Shown here: positions 49,965 to 59,220 of the stretch, one piece after another
How the letters are laid out: every line of letters begins with the position of its first letter
How positions within the stretch are numbered: the first letter of the stretch is position 1
NCBI GenBank assembly: GCA_021826315.1
Contig: JAKAZZ010000002.1
Span: forward strand, 1-64,000
Reading direction: 5' to 3'
From: Actinomycetes bacterium
GTDB lineage: Bacteria > Actinomycetota > Acidimicrobiia > Acidimicrobiales > Acidimicrobiaceae
DNA length: 64,000 nt
Notes under the pieces: generated by a model
What the model was told of the DNA's origin: nothing
The model's database searches: none
The model's input: the letters and a program-made list of their open reading frames with translations, nothing else
Program-made: the position numbers and the translations under genes

Positions 49965-50198
49965 TGCATGCTCGATTGCTGCTGACACTTGAAGCTAGTT
50001 TTGTTTTCTTGGCGATACAAATCTTCGCCCTCTTGCTTCGATGATGGCATGGGATTACTTTGAGTCGATGGCGCAATGTAGATGTCTAAATGGCGTATAG
50101 GCTCTTGCGAAAGATCCCGGATTGTAAGGCATTTGGGATTTTGTATGGGGATATCTTCAACTATTCGTTGTTGAAGAGATGGCTAATTGGAGGTCGCA

Positions 50199-51221
50199 AT
50201 GGCGATTCGCGTCGGAATTAACGGCTTTGGCCGTATCGGACGTAACTTCTACCGCGCTGTAAAAGAGCAAGGTGCTGATATCGAAGTAGTAGCAGTAAAC
50301 GATTTGACCTCGATTGCTACAAATGCTCACCTATTGAAGTACGATACGACGCACGGTCGTCTCAACGAGAATGTAGAAGCCCTTGAAAACGGAATCAAGG
50401 TAGGAAATCACGTAATCCAAGTCCTCTCTGAGCGTGATCCAAAGGCTCTTCCTTGGGGTGAATTGGGTTGTGACATTGTAATCGAGAGCACCGGAATCTT
50501 CACCGACGGTACAAAAGCTGTAGCTCACATCGATGCGGGCGCCAAGAAGGTAATCATTTCAGCTCCAGGAACGAACGTTGACGCGACGTTTGTAGTCGGA
50601 GTAAATGATGGTGATTACGATAGCGTAAACCACAAGATCGTCTCCAACGCCTCGTGCACGACGAACTGCTTCGTGCCAATGATCAAAGTTCTCGACGATG
50701 CATTCGGTGTCCATAAGGGGCTTATGAGCACGGTCCATGCTTACACCAACGACCAAAATCTACTTGACCTTGCACACAAGGATCTGCGCAGGGCACGAGC
50801 AGCGGCCGCCAACATAGTTCCATCCTCAACTGGAGCAGCAAAGGCTACTGGCCTGGTTCTTCAGGCTATGGCTGGGCGCCTCGATGGAACCAGCCTCAGG
50901 GTTCCAGTTCCAGATGGCTCGATCACAGATGCAACGATTGTTCTCAAGGGAACTTATACCAAGGATCAGATCAATGAGGCTTATAAAGCCGCTGCAACTT
51001 CTGGCCCTCTCTCCAAGGTTCTTGAATACTCAACGGCTCCGCTCGTCTCTTCGGATATTGTTGGTACCCCGTTCTCATGCACTCTCGATGCCAACATGAC
51101 GATGGCTATGGATCTCGAAAATGGAACGACACTTGTCAAGGTATTTGGCTGGTACGACAATGAGTGGGGCTACTCAAACCGCTTGGTTGACCTGACGTCA
51201 ATTATCGGCTCTTCTTTATAG
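50199..51221 (+). CDS. gap: Glyceraldehyde-3-phosphate dehydrogenase
   Basis: MAIRVGINGFGRIGRNFYRA, VSNASCTTNCFVPMIKVL, WYDNEWGYSNRLVDL. ATG 50199 preferred. Confidence 0.98.
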   Translation: MAIRVGINGFGRIGRNFYRAVKEQGADIEVVAVNDLTSIATNAHLLKYDTTHGRLNENVEALENGIKVGNHVIQVLSERDPKALPWGELGCDIVIESTGIFTDGTKAVAHIDAGAKKVIISAPGTNVDATFVVGVNDGDYDSVNHKIVSNASCTTNCFVPMIKVLDDAFGVHKGLMSTVHAYTNDQNLLDLAHKDLRRARAAAANIVPSSTGAAKATGLVLQAMAGRLDGTSLRVPVPDGSITDATIVLKGTYTKDQINEAYKAAATSGPLSKVLEYSTAPLVSSDIVGTPFSCTLDANMTMAMDLENGTTLVKVFGWYDNEWGYSNRLVDLTSIIGSSL

Positions 51222-51270
51222 GTTTCGATTTGGGCTTCGGCAGTTGATGCCGGGTAAGTCCCGTTTTTGT

Positions 51271-51308
51271 CAGTGGTCTTACACGAGTTAGTTCGTGGAA
51301 GGCCACTG
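51271..51308 (+). other. Long hairpin in the gap-pgk intergenic region
   Basis: CAGTGGTCTT-A-CACGA-GTTAGT-TCGTG-G-AAGGCCACTG; nearly continuous 15-bp paired structure without a U tract. Confidence 0.6.
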
Positions 51309-51453
51309 ATTCTTTGAAGCTACCATACCCACTCCATATCTAAAGGGTAGGGGCTCGATTTTTGGAAGCAACTCATATTTTGATTACGGGTCTTACTTGC
51401 TATACGGCTAGCTAGAGGGACCTCAGTACCTTTTGCGTGAATGGAGTGCATAG

Positions 51454-52596
51454 ATGAACGTGCCAGAGCTTGAGGACCTCGGGGACCTCACTGGAAAGTC
51501 AGTTTTCTTGAGGGCTGACCTCAATGTTCCACTTATCTACGGTGATGACGGCACTGCAGAAGTTGCCGACCCGTTCCGAATCGTGTCAACATTTCCAACC
51601 CTTGAGTTTCTGCTAAATGGCGGCGCCAAGGTGACGATGGCATCTCATCTAGGGCGCCCCAAGGGGCGAGTGGTCGCGAAGTACTCGATGGAGCCAGTGC
51701 GACGCTACATCGAGGAGCGATACAAAGGCGTCGAAGTTGCTGAAAACTTACGCTTTGACCCTCGGGAGGAAGCCAACGACGACACATTCGTCAAAGAGTT
51801 GATCTCGGGCCACGACCTATATGTGAATGACGCCTTTGGCGCGAGCCACAGAGCACATGCTTCGATAGTTGGACCTCCGAGGTACCTTCCATCTGCTGCG
51901 GGTCGACTACTTGCCAAAGAGGCGAACGTCTTAGGGCAACTTCTCACTGATCCAAGGCGCCCCTTTGTCGCAATCATAGGTGGGGCTAAGGTCTCAGATA
52001 AGCTCGCACTTATTGAATCGATGCTCCCGAAGGTCGACGCCCTCCTAATCGGTGGTGCGATGAGTTATACGTTCCTAGCAGCCTTAGGACATGAGGTTGG
52101 TGACTCCCTCTTCGAAGAGGATAAAGTCGAAACTTGCAAGAGGCTTCTTGGATCTTCGGACAAGATCCACCTACCGGTAGATTCTATAGCTCTCGATTCA
52201 AACGGGTCTTTTGGTCGCGGTGCAACTGGTGGGCAGGTTTTGAAGGTAGGACGTGACATACCTTCGGGTTACCGGGGCCTTGATGTAGGGGCAGATACGG
52301 TCGCAAATTACTCGGCCATCATCGCTAACGCCGGTACGATCCTTTGGAACGGCCCAATGGGTGTATTTGAAGATGAGCGATTCTCAAATGGTACCTTTAG
52401 CATAGGAAGGGCAGTGGCGGCCTCGGAGGGCTTCTCGGTTATTGGCGGAGGCGATTCGGCTGCAGCGATCGAGGAGGCAGGGCTCGCGGATCAAGTCAGC
52501 CATCTGTCGACCGGTGGTGGCGCCTCTTTGGAGCTACTCGAAAAGGGTGACCTTCCAGGATTGAAGGCTCTGCGCGATAGCGCTTCAATTAGGTAG
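51454..52596 (+). CDS. pgk: Phosphoglycerate kinase
   Basis: GKSVFLRADLNVPL, MASHLGRPKG, YVNDAFGASHRAHAS, AIIGGAKVSDKL, GPMGVFE, VIGGGDSAAAIE, STGGGASLELLE. Confidence 0.98.
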   Translation: MNVPELEDLGDLTGKSVFLRADLNVPLIYGDDGTAEVADPFRIVSTFPTLEFLLNGGAKVTMASHLGRPKGRVVAKYSMEPVRRYIEERYKGVEVAENLRFDPREEANDDTFVKELISGHDLYVNDAFGASHRAHASIVGPPRYLPSAAGRLLAKEANVLGQLLTDPRRPFVAIIGGAKVSDKLALIESMLPKVDALLIGGAMSYTFLAALGHEVGDSLFEEDKVETCKRLLGSSDKIHLPVDSIALDSNGSFGRGATGGQVLKVGRDIPSGYRGLDVGADTVANYSAIIANAGTILWNGPMGVFEDERFSNGTFSIGRAVAASEGFSVIGGGDSAAAIEEAGLADQVSHLSTGGGASLELLEKGDLPGLKALRDSASIR

Positions 52597-52680
52597 TTAT
52601 CCTCAGCGAGATATCGTGCTCGTTGGAGATTTGAACGTGGAAACCGTAGGACTTTGTCCGGATGGTTGTGAGGAGACGAA

Positions 52681-53490
52681 GTGTCGGCGAAAAAGGGATA
52701 TGAATTAAAGCCAAATCCAGCAACGGGTAGATATCGGTTGATTTCGGGAAACTGGAAGATGAATCTCAATCACCTTGAGGCGATATCGATAGTTCAAAAG
52801 CTTTACTTCGAATTGCGTGACGTTGATTATGCCTTTAGTGAGATTTCAATTCATCCACCGGCAACCTCGCTTCGCTCACTCCAACTACTTATTGAAAGTG
52901 ATAGGATGCGCTTCTCCTTGGGCGCTCAAAATCTTTACTTTGAGCAGAAGGGTGCATTTACAGGTGAGATCTCGGCCAGCATGCTATCGAAGCTGAACGT
53001 ACGCTATGTGATCGTCGGCCACTCTGAAAGGCGCAAATTCTTCGGCGAGACCGATGAAATTGTCAACAAGAAGGTCGCGGCTACCTTTGGCGAAGCTATG
53101 ACACCAATAGTCTGTGTCGGTGAGTCGATGCAGGAGCGCGAAGATGGCAAGACTGACGATGTATTGAGTCAGCAAGTTCGTGGCGCATTCGGAGAAATCG
53201 CTCCGGAGTTGGTTGCCAAGGCGGTCGTCGCATATGAGCCGATTTGGGCCATTGGTACCGGATTAGTCGCTACTCCTGAGGACGCCTCTTCGGGTGCATC
53301 TCTGATACGTGACGAGATTGAGCGCAACTTCGGTGTCGAAGTTGCTAACTCTGTGCGGATTCAATATGGAGGTTCGGTGACTCCTACCACAGCTGCTGAG
53401 CTGCTTGCGGCGGATGGGGTGGATGGTCTTTTGGTCGGTGGTGCTAGTTTGGATGCTGAAGCATTTGCGCGAATCGTGCGTAGTCTTTAG
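52681..53490 (+). CDS. tpiA: Triosephosphate isomerase
   Basis: ISGNWKMNLNH, VIVGHSERRKFFGETDE, AVVAYEPIWAIGTG, IQYGGSVTPTTAAELLA, GLLVGGASLD. Confidence 0.98.
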   Translation: MSAKKGYELKPNPATGRYRLISGNWKMNLNHLEAISIVQKLYFELRDVDYAFSEISIHPPATSLRSLQLLIESDRMRFSLGAQNLYFEQKGAFTGEISASMLSKLNVRYVIVGHSERRKFFGETDEIVNKKVAATFGEAMTPIVCVGESMQEREDGKTDDVLSQQVRGAFGEIAPELVAKAVVAYEPIWAIGTGLVATPEDASSGASLIRDEIERNFGVEVANSVRIQYGGSVTPTTAAELLAADGVDGLLVGGASLDAEAFARIVRSL

Positions 53491-53513
53491 TGCGAATTAA
53501 TTTGGAGCTTTAG

Positions 53514-53741
53514 GTGTTCACGGCGTTACTGGTTGTTCTTGAGATAATTTCTGCAGTTGCACTCGTTGTGCTTGTACTTCTTCACGCCGGAAAGGGTGGA
53601 GGAGTCTCCGACCTTTTGGGTGGCTCTGTAGGTGCAGCAGCTGCTGGATCTACGGTCGCGGAGAAGAATCTCGACAGGATTACGATCGTCTTCGCTCTTC
53701 TCTTTATGGCGACGGCGATTGCACTTTCGTTGCGACTTTAG
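53514..53741 (+). CDS. secG: Preprotein translocase subunit SecG
   Basis: Small two-TM protein; VLLHAGKGGGVSDLLGGSVGAAAAGSTVAEKNLDRITIVFALLF. Confidence 0.93.
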   Translation: MFTALLVVLEIISAVALVVLVLLHAGKGGGVSDLLGGSVGAAAAGSTVAEKNLDRITIVFALLFMATAIALSLRL

Positions 53742-53843
53742 GGTTCATCCCTGGTAACTTGGCTTTAGAGCCACGAATTCAGCTTGTTTGAAACTAACCA
53801 CAGGCCAATTTATCGGTATGGTCCCGGCTTCAGGAGTTAAGCG

Positions 53844-55427
53844 CTGCGTATATTCAAGTACATTTCGCTTTTCGTCGTCGCCGCGCTACTACTAGGCGCC
53901 TGTGGAGGAGCTTCGGTTGCTTCGCCAACTTACTACGGATCGCTAGATGTCTCCGTTCCTTCAATACCGGCGACACTAAATCCTATGGTAGGCGTGGTAG
54001 ATCGATCCGTTACGCGTCTGGTCGATTCATTGCTATTGCCCCGTGCCTTTTACGTTGATTCAAATTCCAACTTCGTCCTAGACACTCGCTATGTCCTCAG
54101 CGCAGAGACGATTTCAGTCAATCCCCAAGTAGTGGTCTACAAGATAAACCAAAAGGCGATCTGGAGCGACGGCCATCCGCTCTCGGCTCTTGACTTTATT
54201 TACACCTGGGAAGCCCTAGATAATGGCCTTGAAGGCAAGGTTCTTCCGTATGCATCTGAATTGGTGGATAACGCGGGCTACTCGGCGATTGCATCTCTCG
54301 TCTCAAATGGCGACGGAAGCGAAGTAACCGTCACCTTCAAACACCCGGTTACCGATTGGCGCAGCCTATTTTCCACAATTTACCCCGCACGCTACATGCA
54401 TCTCCGTGGTTTCATAGCAGGTCTTTCATTTGGGGTGACGAGCGTACCATCGATAACGAACTACCTAGTCAAGTCCTATTCATCGAATAGCATCGTCCTA
54501 TCGACGAATAAGCCCTCGAACTTTTCGACCATCACGTTTAGCGATGGATCATCATTGCCTGCGTCTCTGCACGCAACCGTAGGTACTCCAGGTTCGTTTG
54601 CGCCTGCTTCGGCGGTTACTTCCGGATTTGTTCAAGGATCTGCAGTGACGTCGCTTCTCTTCAATACCTCGAATACATCTTTGGCTTTTCGAAATGGCCT
54701 TGCTTACTCAATCGATAGAAGTTCTCTTTGGTCGAATATCTATGGGACTACTCCACTTGCTAACTATCCTTCTCCGCCGCCTGGGAATAACCTCTACATA
54801 AATTCCGAACAAGGATACGCCGATCATCAGGGTTTTTTCTTGGTGGGTGACTTCGCCAAGGCCATACGTTCATTTGTGCTAGCTGGAATGACCTATGACC
54901 AGTTGGGCTATTTGTCGCTTCCTACGGGGCCAGCAAGGATTTCACTTGCGTATGATGAAAGTTCGCCGGCTGATGTAAAGAGTGCAGCTCTGATCGATCA
55001 CATCTGGAGCTACTTCGGCTTTTTGGTAGACCTTCACCCGTACTCCTCCACCTCATCGCCACAAGTTCTGCTCGACAGTGGGCAATTTACCGCCGTGCTA
55101 TGGGACCTTCCAGCGCTACCGGAGCCATCTGATCGCCTAAAAGTAGTCGTTAATCAATTGAATGCAGCGGATCCGTCAACTTTTGGCGCTACGACGTCAT
55201 ATCAGATCACCCAAGCTAGCGAGGAGGTATATCCACTCGATGCATCAAAACTTTACAACTCTGTGGATAGCCAGATCTGGTCCAATATGGTCGAGCTTCC
55301 CTTGTTTCAGCTCCCCCAACCTGTTTGGTTTGATCATCAGGTCGGTGCAGCCGCGCTCAGCGTGGTTCTTCCAATCGTCACTGGTGGCTCCTTAGGCTCT
55401 TCGTCATTTTTGACTCCAGCTAATTGA
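53844..55427 (+). CDS. Family-5 extracellular solute-binding lipoprotein with apparent CTG start
   Basis: SBP_bac_5-like VVYKINQKAIWSDGHPLSALDFIYTWEAL. In-frame upstream extension LRIFKYISLFVVAALLLGACGGAS encodes a lipoprotein signal peptide; AGGAG precedes CTG at 53844; in-frame TAA just upstream. Confidence 0.82.
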   Translation: MRIFKYISLFVVAALLLGACGGASVASPTYYGSLDVSVPSIPATLNPMVGVVDRSVTRLVDSLLLPRAFYVDSNSNFVLDTRYVLSAETISVNPQVVVYKINQKAIWSDGHPLSALDFIYTWEALDNGLEGKVLPYASELVDNAGYSAIASLVSNGDGSEVTVTFKHPVTDWRSLFSTIYPARYMHLRGFIAGLSFGVTSVPSITNYLVKSYSSNSIVLSTNKPSNFSTITFSDGSSLPASLHATVGTPGSFAPASAVTSGFVQGSAVTSLLFNTSNTSLAFRNGLAYSIDRSSLWSNIYGTTPLANYPSPPPGNNLYINSEQGYADHQGFFLVGDFAKAIRSFVLAGMTYDQLGYLSLPTGPARISLAYDESSPADVKSAALIDHIWSYFGFLVDLHPYSSTSSPQVLLDSGQFTAVLWDLPALPEPSDRLKVVVNQLNAADPSTFGATTSYQITQASEEVYPLDASKLYNSVDSQIWSNMVELPLFQLPQPVWFDHQVGAAALSVVLPIVTGGSLGSSSFLTPAN

Positions 55428-55435
55428 GAAACTTC

Positions 55436-56299
55436 TTAGAGTTGTAGCGCTCTGAATTGTGCACCGATGTTTTCAAGGCGATTCGAGGTAACTTCAATAG
55501 CTTTCGGATTTATATCGCTGACAATGAACCTCCGTCCCATTTCATTCGCGGCGACGGCGGTTGTGCCGGAGCCGCTGAAGAAGTCAGCGACGATATCCCC
55601 AGCATCGCTTGATGCCCCCAAAATTCGACGAAGTATTCCTAGCGGCTTTTGGTTAGGGTAGCCGCTCTTTTCGTGGCCAGTCGGGCTCACAATCGTATGC
55701 CACCAGACGTCAGTCGGGAGTTTTCCTCTTTCTGCCTTTTCTTTTGTCACTAGACCGGGCGCCATATATGGCTCGCGATCGATCTGGTCAGTGTTGAACT
55801 TGTAGTTTTTTCGATCTTTGACATAGAAGAGAATATTGTCGTGCTTGGCCGGCCACCGAGTCTTGGCCTTCCCTCCATAGTCGTAGGCCCAGATTATTTC
55901 GTTGAGGAAATTGTCACGACCGAAGATTGAATCCAAGAGAACTTTTGCGTAGTGAACTTCGCGGTAGTCGAGGTGGAGGTAGAGCGCTCCGTGGTCTTTT
56001 AACCTGCTATGTGATAAGTCAATTACTGGCTTTAGAAACGATTCAATGAAGTCCTCATGGCTGTCAGAGTAGCCGACCGCATCCACGGTCTCCCTTAGGT
56101 ACTTTTTACCGCCAAACCCAGTAACTCCGTCTTCCTCAAGGGTCTGCCGACTCTTGGTTGTTGTCTTGGTTTGCGTAATGCCGGTGTTGAAAGGAGGGTC
56201 AATGTATATGAGGTCTAGAACTCGCTCGTCTAAATTATTGAGGGTCTCTTGGGCAGTGCCTGTAACAACCCAGGAATCTCCTGAATCCAAATTGATCAA
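55436..56299 (-). CDS. Site-specific DNA methyltransferase, beta-class (probable N6-adenine)
   Basis: Motif IV IYIDPPFNTG precedes motif I DFFSGSGTTAVAANEMGRRF; Mod-like GALYLHLDYREVHYAKVLLDSIFGRDNFLNEIIWAYDYGG. Confidence 0.9.
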   Translation of the reverse strand: MINLDSGDSWVVTGTAQETLNNLDERVLDLIYIDPPFNTGITQTKTTTKSRQTLEEDGVTGFGGKKYLRETVDAVGYSDSHEDFIESFLKPVIDLSHSRLKDHGALYLHLDYREVHYAKVLLDSIFGRDNFLNEIIWAYDYGGKAKTRWPAKHDNILFYVKDRKNYKFNTDQIDREPYMAPGLVTKEKAERGKLPTDVWWHTIVSPTGHEKSGYPNQKPLGILRRILGASSDAGDIVADFFSGSGTTAVAANEMGRRFIVSDINPKAIEVTSNRLENIGAQFRALQL

Positions 56300-56487
56300 A
56301 TTCTCTCCTCGAATCGATAGAGCGGTTCACAAGCATGATGTTACCCTGCGAAACTTGAGGTCGAACCGAAGATTACCAGCAGTGCTCTATATCTTTACAG
56401 TCATAGCCCACTCGTACATCTTATGGATTTGCATTTCATGGATCCTTATTCTTGTTAAGAGTCCGATGCGATTTTGAATTGTATTTC

Positions 56488-56593
56488 GGCTTTATTTGCT
56501 CCATTATTTGTTCGGGCAAGATTTCATAAATTGTGATTTTGACGGATCAATAGTGTGCCATGTTTCATATAGTTGTGCAATGCAAATAAAGCC
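56488..56593. repeat. 12-bp perfect inverted repeat separated by 82 nt
   Basis: GGCTTTATTTGC (56488-56499) and GCAAATAAAGCC (56582-56593) in an AT-rich intergenic region. Confidence 0.7.
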
Positions 56594-56764
56594 AACGGAT
56601 TTATAAGTCCAGCTTAATGGCGATTTTTTCGAGAATTTCATTGTAATTCTGATTAATTCGATTGTCTTCTTATGTAGGATAGGGACTTTTTACCCCCATA
56701 ATTGATTTGGCAATGGACGTATATTGATAATTAAGTTTCGGTTCGGGACGAATGGAGGAAAAAA

Positions 56765-57352
56765 ATGAAAAGACGTGCTTTTGACAAATTGGTTAGTTGG
56801 TTTGGGCTTGTAGTAGTCGTGGTTCTACTCGTGGCCGGTTCGCTTCTAACATGGGGTTCCTCTTTTGCAAACAGTAGCGTTCACGATCAGTTAGCTGCGC
56901 AGAAGATATTCTTTCCATCAGCAGCTGCGTTCGCCCACGCCAAGGCTGGGACAGAGATTACGCCTAGCATGATCCCTTCGGTATCACAATATGCAGGCCA
57001 ACAGCTGCTAACGGGATCTCAAGCCGAGGTCTACGCAAATAGCTTCATTGCGGTCCACCTATCCGAGATGCCTTACGGTGGGGTCTACTCTAAGATCTCT
57101 GCAGCGGCTATGGCTGATCCAAAGAATGCATCCTTAGCAGGGTTGGTAAATACTTCATTCAAGGGAACTGCGCTGAGGGGCTTGCTACTCGAAGCTTATG
57201 CCTTCTCTGTCTTCGGTGAAATTGCGACGTACGCAGCGATTGCAGCCTTCGCCCTTGCAGCGGTCCTGGCGGTCCTAGTTGCCTTTGGCTTCCTCCACTC
57301 TCGCAGAGTTAACGAAGATGCCAAGATTGGCGTAGGTGCCTTGGCGGTATAG
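56765..57352 (+). CDS. Hypothetical two-TM membrane protein
   Basis: TM near each end (FGLVVVVVLLVAGSLLTWG; YAAIAAFALAAVLAVLVAFGFLH); RBS GGAGGAAAAAA before ATG; followed by terminator. Confidence 0.75.
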   Translation: MKRRAFDKLVSWFGLVVVVVLLVAGSLLTWGSSFANSSVHDQLAAQKIFFPSAAAFAHAKAGTEITPSMIPSVSQYAGQQLLTGSQAEVYANSFIAVHLSEMPYGGVYSKISAAAMADPKNASLAGLVNTSFKGTALRGLLLEAYAFSVFGEIATYAAIAAFALAAVLAVLVAFGFLHSRRVNEDAKIGVGALAV

Positions 57353-57393
57353 GTAATAACGCGACAGTAAGCGGACAAAATAGATACAGAAGA

Positions 57394-57431
57394 GAATGGG
57401 GCGGGATAATAATCCCGCCCCATTCTTATTG
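57394..57431 (+). terminator. Rho-independent terminator
   Basis: Perfect 14-bp stem GAATGGGGCGGGAT / ATCCCGCCCCATTC, 4-nt loop, then TTATTGTTT. Confidence 0.85.
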
Positions 57432-57501
57432 TTTGCTGCTGGAGTAACGAAATTTGTGGTACAGCTCGGGGTGGTGTCCCTCGTAGTTCGAATCTTACGC
57501 T

Positions 57502-57948
57502 TTAGTAGGTCCGATACGCGAGGTACTTGCCACTCATTTCAAGCTTGACCCGATCGCCCTTTGGATCGGGTTGACGCGAGATGTCCATCTCAAAGTCGAT
57601 GGCGCTCATAATGCCGTCACCAAATTCTTCGTGGATCAGTTCCTTGATCGTTGTTCCATAGACCATGACAATTTCGTATAGTCGGTAGATAAGGGGATCT
57701 GTCGGAACCTGACTTGGAAGCGATCCACGATACGGAGGAACCTTCAAGAGAGAGATCTCAAAGTCGGTGAGGTCAAAGATCTCACCGATCTCTTGCGCAA
57801 CTCGATCGTCGAATGTCATCTGGCCTAGGCAACCCGCAGTTACCCACTCCTTGGATAGTCCGACTTTGTCGGCAATTTCCGACCATTTAAGTCCCTGAAG
57901 GATCTTCTTTTCCAATATCTTTTCTGTTACCTCAAGCCGAGTTGTCAT
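57502..57948 (-). CDS. cynS: Cyanate hydratase (cyanase)
   Basis: VPPYRGSLPSQVPTDPLIYRLYEIVMVYGTTIKELIHEEFGDGIMSAIDFEMDISRQPDPKGDRVKLEMSGKYLAYRTY; start MTTRLEV with SD GGAGGAG. Confidence 0.97.
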   Translation of the reverse strand: MTTRLEVTEKILEKKILQGLKWSEIADKVGLSKEWVTAGCLGQMTFDDRVAQEIGEIFDLTDFEISLLKVPPYRGSLPSQVPTDPLIYRLYEIVMVYGTTIKELIHEEFGDGIMSAIDFEMDISRQPDPKGDRVKLEMSGKYLAYRTY

Positions 57949-58112
57949 GCTCTCCTCCTTATCGTCGAGGCTATAGCTAAAGCGGTCCAAATCAAGGAAA
58001 TTGGAACGGATTTAACAAATCCTTCAACTTTGCTTTTGGATCTAATTTGGGCGGGGGTTCAATTTCGGAACTAACACTTGACTTTTTATTCTGTCAAATG
58101 TGTGATGTCGAC

Positions 58113-59036
58113 TTAATCGTTCGAATTCAGGAACGCTCCTACGATCTCCATATAGCGTTCGCGCTCTTCGTGAAAGGGCATATGCGATGATTGCTCAAAG
58201 ATTCGTACCGCGGAATTTACGATTCCACTAGCAAGTTCGTCCGATAGCCACGGTGCAGCTTCATCGAATTTCCCGCAAACTATGAGGGTAGGGGCTTCAA
58301 CATCGTGGAGACGATCGATAGCCGACCAATCTTTTAGTGTTCCAATCACGTGAAATTCTGACGGACCGTTCATCGTGTGGTATACCGTAGGATCCTTATC
58401 GATCTCTGCGAAACTCGAGGTAATTTCTTCGGGCCACTCTTCAAGGCGGCACACGTGCCTTCGGTAAAAGACATCGCAGGCGTCAAGATACTCTTGACTG
58501 TCTGTCGTTCCGTTCGCCTCGCACTTTTTGAGCGTCTCTTCCACTTCGATAGGGAGCTGAGCTCTCCACTCATTTGCCGCTTGCAGGAAGTGTGGGAAAG
58601 AGGCTGCTGTATTTGATAGGACCATGCTGTTGAGTCCTTGAGGGTGTGCAAGAACGTACTCTTGGGCGAGGAAGCCACCCCAAGACTGTCCGAGAATTGA
58701 ATGATTTTTATCGATGCCGAGAGAAACGACCAGGTTTTTGAGCTCCTCTACGAAGATCGAAGGCTCCCAAAATTCAACAGGAGCATCAGGAAAGTGGCTC
58801 GAGTTTCCGTTTCCGATTTGGTCGTAGAAGATAATCGATCTGTTGTCGACCGCGAGGTCGGCGATGGGAAGGCAGTAGCCATGAGTAGCTCCTGGACCGC
58901 CGTGCAAAACTACGAGGGGTGTCTTTCCCGAGGTTAGAAATTCACTCCCGAATATCTTGCACCAAGTCGTCGCGACGCCAAAGTCGTATCCGAATCTATT
59001 TCCAACTTTAAAGTTTATTAGTCTCTCTTCAATCAC
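58113..59036 (-). CDS. Proline iminopeptidase-like alpha/beta hydrolase
   Basis: VVLHGGPGATHGYCLP, FYDQIGNGNSSH, ILGQSWGGFLAQEYVL, C-terminal His in FEQSSHMPFHEE. Confidence 0.88.
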   Translation of the reverse strand: MIEERLINFKVGNRFGYDFGVATTWCKIFGSEFLTSGKTPLVVLHGGPGATHGYCLPIADLAVDNRSIIFYDQIGNGNSSHFPDAPVEFWEPSIFVEELKNLVVSLGIDKNHSILGQSWGGFLAQEYVLAHPQGLNSMVLSNTAASFPHFLQAANEWRAQLPIEVEETLKKCEANGTTDSQEYLDACDVFYRRHVCRLEEWPEEITSSFAEIDKDPTVYHTMNGPSEFHVIGTLKDWSAIDRLHDVEAPTLIVCGKFDEAAPWLSDELASGIVNSAVRIFEQSSHMPFHEERERYMEIVGAFLNSND

Positions 59037-59220
59037 ACATAAAAGTTACCACTTCGCATTGCTAATGGTGGGCTAAAGTACTCTCTTTGCTGCTCGTGAG
59101 TTCGATCTGTGAATTCGTATTTAATTTAGGCGAACGTGGTCAAGGTGTAGATTCGGATATGGTTTGCAGAGATTCTTGTTAAGCGAGGGAGTGGATTGGA
59201 CAGTGTTGGGGATGGTTTAG

